Assembly (NCBI GenBank): GCA_963792915.1
Contig: CAWBYD010000007.1
Location: forward strand, 310,001 to 374,000
Direction: 5' to 3'
Source of the DNA: Solirubrobacter sp963792915
Lineage (GTDB): Bacteria > Actinomycetota > Thermoleophilia > Solirubrobacterales > Solirubrobacteraceae
DNA: 64,000 nucleotides
In this document: piece after piece, positions 57,458-64,000 of the stretch
Layout: each line of letters opens with the position of its first letter
Position numbering within the stretch: the first letter of the stretch is position 1
Notes under the pieces: generated by a model
Told to the model about the DNA's origin: nothing
Database searches by the model: none
What the model saw: the letters and a program-made list of their open reading frames with translations, nothing else
Position numbers and translations under genes: made by a program

Positions 57458-58036
57458 ATGGCCACCACCACCCAGCACCCGCCCGCCGACGCGACGCCCG
57501 GAGCGCTCGCACGCCGCCGCCGGAGGCGCCTCGCGCGCCTGATGGCGAGGCCGTGGAGCGCCCGCGCCCGCCACTCCGGCGCGCTGCGGCGCGAGCTCGA
57601 CCGGCGCGGGCTGATCACGCCGCACTTCTCCTGGGCGTCCTACGCCGGCACGGACGGCACGCCGGTGCCGACCCCGCTGCGCCCCAACGCCGTGCGGCTG
57701 CACTGGCGGCTCGAGCTGCTGCGCCACCGCCTCGGCGACGTGCCGATGATCGTCGACGGGCCGTACCGCACGCCGCAGCGCAACCGCGAGGTCGGCGGCG
57801 CGAGGGACTCGCGCCACATCCACGCCGACGCGGCCGACTTCTTCGTCGCCCAGGTCGACCGCTGGATCGCGCACGGACGCGAGACCGGGCGCGGCGCGAA
57901 GTCGCGCGACGACGTCGTGCGGCTCGCGTCGCGGACGTTCTTCAACGGCGGCGTCGGCAACGAGAACAGCGGGACGCTGCACGTCGACGCGCGCGGCTTC
58001 AAGGCGCGCTTCATCACCTGGACGCCCGGAGGCTGA
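57458..58036 (+). CDS. M15-family peptidase (D-Ala-D-Ala carboxypeptidase-like)
   Basis: The protein has 192 residues from ATG 57458 with GAGGA ~8 nt upstream; GTG 57443 is an alternative. The C-terminal domain has PMIVDGPYRTPQRNREVGGARDSRHIHADAADFF (Ser-x-His-x6-Asp zinc site) and a late GTLHVDARG. The ~40-residue Arg-rich N-terminus is not an obvious signal peptide, so the site of action is unclear. It probably acts on peptidoglycan peptide cross-links. Confidence 0.75.
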   Translation: MATTTQHPPADATPGALARRRRRRLARLMARPWSARARHSGALRRELDRRGLITPHFSWASYAGTDGTPVPTPLRPNAVRLHWRLELLRHRLGDVPMIVDGPYRTPQRNREVGGARDSRHIHADAADFFVAQVDRWIAHGRETGRGAKSRDDVVRLASRTFFNGGVGNENSGTLHVDARGFKARFITWTPGG

Positions 58037-58066
58037 GCTCGCGCGCGGGCGTCATGATGGGCGGGC

Positions 58067-58978
58067 GTGTCGGATGACAGCCTCCTGAGCGTCTTCGCGG
58101 CCCTCGCGGCCAACCTCGCGATCGCGGTGGCCAAAGGGGTCGCGGCCGCGCTCACGGGCTCCGTGGCGCTGCTCGCGGAGACGCTGCACACGGTCGCCGA
58201 CGCCGGCAACGAGGTCCTGCTCTACGTCGCGGTCCGGCGCAGCGGGCGCCCGGCCGACCCGACCCACCCGCTCGGCTACGGCCCGGAGCGCTACTACTGG
58301 GCGCTGCTGGCGGCGGTCGGCATGTTCGTGGTCGGCGGCGCGGTGTCGATCTGGGAGGGCATCCGGGCGCTGATCGACCCGCCGGAGCTCGCGTCGTTCT
58401 GGGTCGGCGTGGCCGTGCTGGTGATCGCGATCGTGCTCGACAGCTCGAGCCGCGTCGTGGCCGTCCGCACGCTGCGCCGGCAGGCCGAGCGCACCGGTAC
58501 CACCGTGCGCGCGCTGCTGCGCGACAGCCCGGACCCGACGGTCACGACGATCTACTTCGAGGACACGATCGACGTGCTGGGCGCCGCGCTCGCGCTCGTG
58601 GCGCTGATCCTGCATCGCGTCGCGGGCTGGGAGTGGCCGGACGCCGTCGCGTCGCTGATCATCGGCGGCCTGCTCACGTTCGTGGCGCTGCGCATGTCGG
58701 GCCGCAACCGCGCGCTGCTGTCCAACCAGGCCGTCGCGCCGAGGCTCGCCGACCGGCTGCGCGACCGGCTCATGCAGGAGCCGGGGATCGTCGCCGTCGT
58801 GCGCATGGAGTCCGTGTACCTCGGCCCGCGCGAGGCGCTCGTCGCGGCCGATGTCGTGGTCGACTGCGACGACATCCCCGCGACGCTCGCGCGCGTGCGC
58901 GACGACATCAGGCGCGAGATCCCGTTCGTCGCGCGGCTCTACCTCACGCCGGTGGCGAACGTGGCGGCGGTCGGCTGA
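58067..58978 (+). CDS. Cation diffusion facilitator (CDF) transporter
   Basis: A 303-residue protein with ~6 helices: SVALLAETLHTVADAGNEVLLY (TM2 HxxxD site), HPLGYGPERYYWALLAAVGMFVVGG, TTIYFEDTIDVLGAALAL (TM5 site with Glu in place of the usual His/Asp), and a C-terminal cytoplasmic domain with VVRMESVYLGPREALVAADVVVD. It exports divalent metals by proton antiport. The TM5 Glu makes zinc specificity uncertain. It starts at GTG 58067. Confidence 0.9.
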   Translation: MSDDSLLSVFAALAANLAIAVAKGVAAALTGSVALLAETLHTVADAGNEVLLYVAVRRSGRPADPTHPLGYGPERYYWALLAAVGMFVVGGAVSIWEGIRALIDPPELASFWVGVAVLVIAIVLDSSSRVVAVRTLRRQAERTGTTVRALLRDSPDPTVTTIYFEDTIDVLGAALALVALILHRVAGWEWPDAVASLIIGGLLTFVALRMSGRNRALLSNQAVAPRLADRLRDRLMQEPGIVAVVRMESVYLGPREALVAADVVVDCDDIPATLARVRDDIRREIPFVARLYLTPVANVAAVG

Positions 58979-58980
58979 GC

Positions 58981-59008
58981 CGGGCGCCGGGGCGAGCCCC
59001 GGCGCCCG
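58981..59008. terminator. Hairpin between convergent CDF and glycine-rich protein genes
   Basis: CGGGCGCCGGGG and CCCCGGCGCCCG pair perfectly (12 bp) around CGAG, 2 bp after the CDF stop and 5 bp before the end of the minus-strand gene. It probably terminates both. Confidence 0.8.
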
Positions 59009-59013
59009 CGCGC

Positions 59014-61506
59014 TCAACTCCCGACGACGAGCGCCAGGCGGCGCGTCGCCCGCATCGCGGGACGCGACGCGTCGGTCGCAATGACCGTGAGGCGGAACGT
59101 GCCCGCACGCCGCGGGCGGCCCGCGAGCTGCCCGCCGCGCAGCCGCAGGCCCTGTGGCAGCCGCCCCCGCAGCGTCCAGCGATAGGGCGTCGTGCCGAGG
59201 CTCGCGCGCAGCACCGCGCGGTAGCGCCGCCCGACGCGGGCGGCGGGCAGCTTCGCGGTGCGCACCGACAGCGGCGGGGCGACCGCCAGCCGGCCCGGCG
59301 CGGCGAGGCCGGTCGAGGGCCCGGCGATGCTGGTCAGCGGCGTGCGGTTGCCGTTGGCCGGGAAGCTGAACGCCTCGACGCCGCCGAACTGGTTGGAGAC
59401 GTAGACGTTGCCCTGCGCGTCGACGTCGATCCCGACCGGGAACGAGAGCCCGGTCGACGCGCCGGCGATCCGCCTGATCGGCAGCGTGTTGCCGTTCGCG
59501 GTCGGCAGGTACTCGGTGATCGAGTTGTCGTAGGTGTCGGCGACCAGGAGGTTGCCGCCGCTGTCGAGCGCCAGCCCCTGCGGCCCGTTCAGGCGCGTCG
59601 CGAACCCCGCGATGGTGGCGAGCGGCGCGGCGTCGCCGCTCGCTCCCGCGGCGTACTCGGTGAGGCTGTTGCCCGCGAAGTTCGCGACCCACAGGTGCCC
59701 GAGGCGGTCGAACGTCAGCGCCGCCGGGTTGGCGAGCCCGGTGTGCGGGCCGGCGATGACGCTCACCGGCTTGGCGTTGCCGGTGGCGCCGGGCGCGTAG
59801 GCCGTGATCGTGTTCGCGGCGGCATTGGCGACGTAGAGCCGCCCGCCGCCGTCGAGCGCGAGACCCTGGGGCGAAGCGAGCCCGGTCGCGCCGCCGGCGA
59901 TCACCGACGCCGGCATGACGTTGCCGCTCGCGCCGTACGCGTACTCGGCGATCTCCTGGTTGTTCGCGCTCGAGACGTAGGTGCGCCCGTCCTGCGCGAT
60001 CGTGATGCCGCCGTGCCGTTCAGCGACGTCGCGGGGCCGGCGAGCGACGTCAGCGGCGACGCGTTGCCGGTGGCGCCGAGCGCGAACGAGTGGACGGCGC
60101 TGTTGGCGCCGTTGACCACGTAGACCGCCGCCTGCACCGCCGGCTGGGCGGTGAGCTTCGGCGCGACCACGATCGTCACGTTCTCCGTCGCCGTCATCGC
60201 CGCCGGGGTTTCGGCGTCGGTCGCGCGCGCCGTGAACGTGGAGCTTCCGGCCGCGGTCGGCGTGCCGGCGATCCGCCCGTCGGCGCCGAGGATGAGCCCC
60301 GCCGGCAGCGAGCCCGACGCGACCGACCAGCTGTAGGGCGCCACGCCGCCCCCGGCGGTCAGCGCGAACGACAGCGGCGTCCCGACGGTGGCGTCGATCG
60401 CGCGCGGCACCGGCAGCGCCAGCCTCGGCGCGGTCACGTCGAGCGTGAACGGCTGGCGTGCGTCGGCGCCGACGCCGTTGGACGCCACGATCGTGAACGT
60501 GAAGTGCCCGACGGTGTTGCGCCGGATAGCTCAGCGTCCCCGTCGCGGGGTCGATCGAGAGCCACGACGGCGCATCGGCAAGCTGGAACCTGGGTGCCGG
60601 GAAGCCGCTGGCCGCGGCGGTCACGGCGCCTCCCCCGGCGGCCACGGTCGCGCTGGCCGGCGAGGTGATCTGCGGCGCGGTGTCGCTGCGCGTGTAGTGG
60701 AGGGCCACGTTCGCGTTGCCCGCGAACGCGGTCAGCCCGATCGTGCCGTTCCCGTAGCGCGAGATGAGGCTGGCGCCGGCACCGCCGCCGCCGCCTCCGC
60801 CGGCGCCCGCGCCGCCCGCGCTGCCGCCGGGCGCCCCGCAGACGCCGTCGCCGCCGCCCCCGCCGCCGCCGGCGTCCGTCCCGCCGCCGGCCGAGCCGCC
60901 CGGTGCGCCGACCGAGAGCGTGGCGCAGCCGCCGTCGTCGCCGCGGTTGCCGCCGCCGCCGGCGCCCAGGCCCGCGCCGCTTGCGCCGTTGGCGCGGTCG
61001 CCCGGGCCCTCGCCGCCTGCGCCGCCGTTGTAGCCGAGGACGCCGCCGGCTCCCCCGCCTCCACCGCCGCCGCCGGCCGCGACGATCACGCGGTTGCCCG
61101 CGCTGAGGTCGGTCACAACCGCGGCGCCGCCGCCGTTGCCGCCGGCGACGCCGATCTCGTTGCCGGAGCCGCCGCGGGCGCCGCCGCCGCGCGTGCCGAC
61201 GCTCACCTGCAGGATGTCGCCCGGCGAGAACGGCGTCCCCGGGCCGATCGCGAGCGTCGCGTTGACCTCGGCGCCGAGGCCGCCGGCGCCGCCGTGGGCG
61301 TCGTTGCCGCCGGTCGTCGCGCCGTCGGTGCCGGCGGCGCCGTTGGCGATCACGTTCAGCGACGTGGCGTACTGCGGCACGAATGCCGTATAGGAGCCGG
61401 GGCCGGAGTAGTACTCGGAGACGGTGTCGGCGACCGCCGGGGAAGCCCCGGTGAGCATGGCGATGCCGACGCCGAGGGCGGCGAGCCGCCCGAGAGGGAG
61501 CGTCAT
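59014..61506 (-). CDS. Secreted glycine-rich protein with Ig-like domains and an NHL/SMP-30-type beta-propeller, two compensating frameshifts
   Basis: The signal peptide is LAALGVGIAMLTGASPAVADTV. A glycine-rich domain (residues ~50-250, long Gly runs) is followed by Ig-like/putative He-PIG modules, then propeller repeats (SPQGLALDGGGRLYVANAAANTITAYAPGATGNA and five similar), and a final Ig-like module (GRRYRAVLRASLGTTPYRWTLRGRLPQGL). Between ~60520 and ~60014 the main frame turns to Arg/His-rich nonsense while the neighbouring frame encodes the expected TVGHFTFTIVASNGV... and ...NSAVHSFALGATGNASPL. A one-base insertion and a one-base deletion restore a single ~830-residue protein. It is an extracellular, probably adhesive or structural protein. 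Confidence 0.8.
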   Translation of the reverse strand: MTLPLGRLAALGVGIAMLTGASPAVADTVSEYYSGPGSYTAFVPQYATSLNVIANGAAGTDGATTGGNDAHGGAGGLGAEVNATLAIGPGTPFSPGDILQVSVGTRGGGARGGSGNEIGVAGGNGGGAAVVTDLSAGNRVIVAAGGGGGGGGAGGVLGYNGGAGGEGPGDRANGASGAGLGAGGGGNRGDDGGCATLSVGAPGGSAGGGTDAGGGGGGGDGVCGAPGGSAGGAGAGGGGGGGAGASLISRYGNGTIGLTAFAGNANVALHYTRSDTAPQITSPASATVAAGGGAVTAAASGFPAPRFQLADAPSWLSIDPATGTLSYPAQHRRALHVHDRGVQRRRRRRTPAVHARRDRAEAGAAGAARDRRHRRDAAVVRADRRGRRGALQLVGRVGLAAGGAHPRRRRADRRHADRGRKLHVHGARDRRRNPGGDDGDGERDDRGRAEAHRPAGGAGGGLRGQRRQQRRPLVRARRHRQRVAADVARRPRDVAERHGGITIAQDGRTYVSSANNQEIAEYAYGASGNVMPASVIAGGATGLASPQGLALDGGGRLYVANAAANTITAYAPGATGNAKPVSVIAGPHTGLANPAALTFDRLGHLWVANFAGNSLTEYAAGASGDAAPLATIAGFATRLNGPQGLALDSGGNLLVADTYDNSITEYLPTANGNTLPIRRIAGASTGLSFPVGIDVDAQGNVYVSNQFGGVEAFSFPANGNRTPLTSIAGPSTGLAAPGRLAVAPPLSVRTAKLPAARVGRRYRAVLRASLGTTPYRWTLRGRLPQGLRLRGGQLAGRPRRAGTFRLTVIATDASRPAMRATRRLALVVGS

Positions 61507-61534
61507 GGGAGAGGTCCTTTGGGGAGGAGGGGGC

Positions 61535-63127
61535 TTAGCTGCGATAGAGCGCGTCGAGCAGCGGCGCGTAGCGGGCGTTGACGACAGCGCGCTTGACCTT
61601 CAGGGTCGGGGTCAGCTCGCCGGTCTCGATGCTGAAGTCGCGGTCGAGGATCGCGAAGCGCTTGATCTGCGCGACGCGGGCGTAGCGGGCGTTGACGCGG
61701 TCAAGCTCGGCCTGGATGAGCGCGCGGACCGCGGGCTCGGCCGCCAGCGCCGGCACGTCCTCGGGCAGCCCGCGCTCGTGCGCCCAGCGGGCGATCTCCT
61801 CCGCGTCGAGCGTGATCAGCGCGACCGGGTAGGGCCGGCGATCGCCGTGCATCACGGCCTCGGAGATGTAGCGCGAGCGCCGGAGGTCGTTCTCGAGGTT
61901 GGCCGGCGCGAGGTTCTTGCCGCCCGCGGTGATGATGATGTCCTTCTTGCGGCCGGTGATGGTGAGGAAGCCGTCCGCGTCGAGCGCGCCGAGGTCGCCC
62001 GTGTGCAGCCAGCCCTCGTGCGGCTCGCCGCCGTGGTAGCCGGCGAACACGTTGGGGCCGCGGACGATGATCTCGCCGTCGCCGGCGATCCGCAGCTCGA
62101 GGCCCGGCAGCGGGTGCCCGACGGTTCCCGGGCGGTGCGCGTCGAGCGTCGCGATCGCGAGCCCGGTGGCCGCCTCGGTCATGCCGTAGCCCTCGAGCAG
62201 CGGGACGCCGCGGGCCCAGAAGAACTCGAGGATCTCGGGCGCGATCGGCGCCGCGCCGGTCAGCGCCTTGCGCAGCCGCCCGCCGAAGACGGCGCGCACC
62301 GCGGGGGCGTCGGCGCCCGGGGCCAGCGCGGCGTAGAGCTTCTCGAACAGGCGCGGGACGCTGGGCAGGAACGTCGGCCGCACCTCCGCCAGGTCGGCGA
62401 GGATGCGATCGGCGCCGCTCGCGTAGGCCACCGGTGCGCCGATCTCGACGCTCCAGAGCATCATCAGCAGCCCGAACGCGTGCGCGAGCGGGAGGTGCAG
62501 GTAGGTGAGGTCGTCGCGGCCGCCGAGCAGGCTCCCGGCGTGGACCATGTCGAGCATCGCGCGGTAGTTGGCGTGCGTGAGCACGCAGCCCTTCGCGCGG
62601 CCCGTCGTGCCCGAGGTGTAGATGATCGTGTACGGGTCCTCGGGCGCGACGGCGCCGGCGCGGGCGGCGAGCCGCTCGGCGTCGCTGAAGCGCCCGCGCG
62701 CCCGCAGCGACTCGAGCCCGTCGAGCGCGACGACCTTGGCGAGCCCGAGCTCGCGCAGCATCGCCACCTGCGCGGGCGTCTCGGCGATCACGGCCGCGGC
62801 GCCGGAGTCGGCGAGCACCCACGCGCACTCCTCGCGCGAGCTCGTCGGGTAGATCGGCACCACGACGGCGCCCGCCATCGTGATCGCGAGGTCGCAGTAG
62901 GTCCATTCCGGGCGCGTCTCGCATAGCAGCGCGACGCGGTCGCCGGCGGCGATCCCGAGCGAGAGCAGGCCCAGCGCGATCTCGGTCGCGATCTCGGCGG
63001 CCTCGGCGAACGTCACGTCGAGCCATTCGCCGTCGCGGCGATGGCGGACCGCGACGCGGTCCGGGAAGCGCTCGGCGGCGCGGGCGAGCAGCGTGGTCAG
63101 TGGTCTGGCTGGCGTCAGCGTGTGCAT
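61535..63127 (-). CDS. Long-chain acyl-CoA synthetase (FACS type)
   Basis: A 530-residue protein: TIIYTSGTTGRAKGCVLTHANY, LPLAHAFGLLMMLWSVEIGAP, LLEGYGMTEAATGLAIATLDAHRPGTVGHPLPGLELRI, HEGWLHTGDLGALDADGFLTITGRKKDIIITAGGKNLAPANLEN, and a C-terminal ETGELTPTLKVKR. It resembles FadD15-like fatty-acyl-CoA synthetases, the third ANL enzyme in this window. It is divergent from the histidine kinase gene; the 108-bp gap shows no clear operator. Confidence 0.94.
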   Translation of the reverse strand: MHTLTPARPLTTLLARAAERFPDRVAVRHRRDGEWLDVTFAEAAEIATEIALGLLSLGIAAGDRVALLCETRPEWTYCDLAITMAGAVVVPIYPTSSREECAWVLADSGAAAVIAETPAQVAMLRELGLAKVVALDGLESLRARGRFSDAERLAARAGAVAPEDPYTIIYTSGTTGRAKGCVLTHANYRAMLDMVHAGSLLGGRDDLTYLHLPLAHAFGLLMMLWSVEIGAPVAYASGADRILADLAEVRPTFLPSVPRLFEKLYAALAPGADAPAVRAVFGGRLRKALTGAAPIAPEILEFFWARGVPLLEGYGMTEAATGLAIATLDAHRPGTVGHPLPGLELRIAGDGEIIVRGPNVFAGYHGGEPHEGWLHTGDLGALDADGFLTITGRKKDIIITAGGKNLAPANLENDLRRSRYISEAVMHGDRRPYPVALITLDAEEIARWAHERGLPEDVPALAAEPAVRALIQAELDRVNARYARVAQIKRFAILDRDFSIETGELTPTLKVKRAVVNARYAPLLDALYRS

Positions 63128-63235
63128 GCTGCCAGCATCCGGGCCGCCGGGCGCGCGCACATCGTGGCGCGCACCGAAGTCGAGTTCAGTGCCAGCACCG
63201 TGTAACGCGAGGCGCGCTCGCGGGACGCAGGAGCG

Positions 63236-64000
63236 GTGAACGATCAAGTTCCGCGAGAACTGCGGCGCCAGCTCGACGAGGCACAGGCGATCGCGCACAT
63301 CGGCTCCTGGGCCTGGGACGCCGAAACCGACCGCGTCCGCTTCTCGGACGAGTGGTACCGAATCTTCGGGATCGAGCCGCAGTCGCGCCCGATCGACCTC
63401 GGCGCGTTCCTGCGTCTCATCCATCCCGACGACCGCGAGGGCATGCTCGAGGCCGTGCGCGAGGCGGGCCGTACGGGCGAGCCGTTCCTGTTCCGCCACC
63501 GGCTGATCGACCCGGACGGGACGCTGCGCTGGATCGAGGGCCGCGGCCAGGCCATCCTGGTCGACGGCACCCCCGTGCGGATGGTCGGCACGTCCTACGA
63601 CGTGACCGAGCGCCAGCGCTACGAGGACTCGCTGCGCGCCACGGTCGCCGAGCTGCGCGCCTCGCGGGCCCGGATCGTCGAGGCCGCCGACGCCGAGCGC
63701 CGGCGCGTCGAGCGCGACCTGCACGACGGCGCGCAGCAGCGGCTCGTGTCGGTCGCGATGGCGCTGCGGCTGATCCAGGTCCGGCTGCGGCCCGGAGGCC
63801 GGCGACGAGCTGCGCGAAGGGCTGCAGGCGGTGAGCACCGAGTTGCGCCAGGCGCTCGCCGAGCTGCGCGACCTGGCGCGCGGGATCCATCCCGCGCTGC
63901 TGAGCGAGCAGGGCCTGAAGGCCGCGCTCGAGGCGCTCGCGATGCGGACGCCGCTGCCGGTGCGGATCGCGGCCTGCCCGGACGGGCGGCTGGCGGCCGG
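63236..64000 (+). CDS. PAS-domain histidine kinase (NarL-type, HisKA_3), partial and frameshifted
   Basis: GTG 63236 is preceded by CAGGAG. A PAS fold occupies residues ~12-125 (IAHIGSWAWDAETDRVRFSDEWYRIFGI to GTSYDVTERQRYEDSL), followed by the phospho-acceptor region AEEAADAE-like coil and ERDLHDGAQQRLVSVAMALRLIQVRLRP with the His of HisKA_3. At ~63803 one extra G shifts the frame. The expected continuation (EAGDELREGLQAVSTELRQALAELRDLARGIHPALLSEQGL) is in the next frame and runs to the window end, where the ATPase domain would follow. A partner response regulator should lie beyond the window. Confidence 0.82.
   Translation, partial: MNDQVPRELRRQLDEAQAIAHIGSWAWDAETDRVRFSDEWYRIFGIEPQSRPIDLGAFLRLIHPDDREGMLEAVREAGRTGEPFLFRHRLIDPDGTLRWIEGRGQAILVDGTPVRMVGTSYDVTERQRYEDSLRATVAELRASRARIVEAADAERRRVERDLHDGAQQRLVSVAMALRLIQVRLRPGGRRRAARRAAGGEHRVAPGARRAARPGARDPSRAAERAGPEGRARGARDADAAAGADRGLPGRAAGGR

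Overview
The window is very GC-rich bacterial DNA (roughly 70-73% G+C by eye) with dense coding, ATGA/GTGA stop-start overlaps, frequent GTG starts and few T-tailed terminators. Together with red-type RuBisCO, wax-ester synthase, paired acyl-CoA dehydrogenases, UDP-galactopyranose mutase and PPGQAKK-type tails, this suggests an actinobacterium of the Thermoleophilia/Solirubrobacterales kind. That placement is inference from gene content, not a phylogeny. No tRNA, rRNA, CRISPR array, transposase or integrase was seen.

Layout. 1-443: C-terminal tail of a low-complexity protein. 445-3445 (minus): PLP ammonia-lyase/CBS fusion, sulfite-oxidase-like molybdoenzyme, cobT. 3477-24564 (plus): one cobalamin riboswitch followed by a 19-gene, nearly gap-free B12 operon (alpha-ribazole phosphatase, cbiB, cobQ, cobN, fused chlI/chlD, cobO, cobB, cobI, cbiQ, a cbiX::cbiO fusion, cobJ, cobA, cbiM, cobM, cobL, cobE, cobH, a cobU::cobC fusion, cobS). 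24580-25677: a second cobalamin riboswitch with cobalt importer genes cbtB and cbtA, then cobF (minus) and cobK (plus). 26979-31152 (minus): a Calvin-cycle operon comB-cbbL-cbbS-cbbX-prk with divergent LysR regulator cbbR. 32034-36929: MFS exporter with divergent ArsR repressor and a clear operator, a galactofuranose pair (GT2, glf), a gene remnant and a PH-domain membrane protein. 36931-44259 (minus): giant secreted M36 metalloprotease, Ohr/OsmC, acyl-CoA ligase. 44453-57378: PGM1-like ATP-grasp ligase, amidohydrolase, and a lipid-oxidation/storage block (SDR, three acyl-CoA dehydrogenases, alpha/beta hydrolase, two divergent TetR regulators, MDR oxidoreductase, WS/DGAT, acyl-CoA ligase). 57458-64000: M15 peptidase, CDF metal transporter, glycine-rich beta-propeller surface protein, a further acyl-CoA synthetase and a truncated PAS histidine kinase.

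How it works together. The B12 genes encode most of an oxygen-dependent (cobF, cobK, cobE, CobN-type late cobalt insertion) corrin pathway plus lower-loop assembly (cobT, cobC-type phosphatase, cobU, cobS, cbiB) and two cobalt uptake systems (CbiMQO, CbtAB), all under two B12 riboswitches. They also carry an early-insertion chelatase (CbiX) physically fused to the cobalt transporter ATPase. No CobG/CobZ ring-contraction oxygenase and no CbiN were seen. The cbb operon would give CO2 fixation, and its first gene is a ComB-family phosphatase.

Quality note. Single-base frameshifts interrupt three otherwise well-conserved genes (cobN near 7877; the glycine-rich protein twice, near 60520 and 60014, compensating; the histidine kinase near 63803). 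This pattern fits an indel-prone draft assembly at least as well as real gene decay, so unusual fusions and missing starts here should be read with that in mind.
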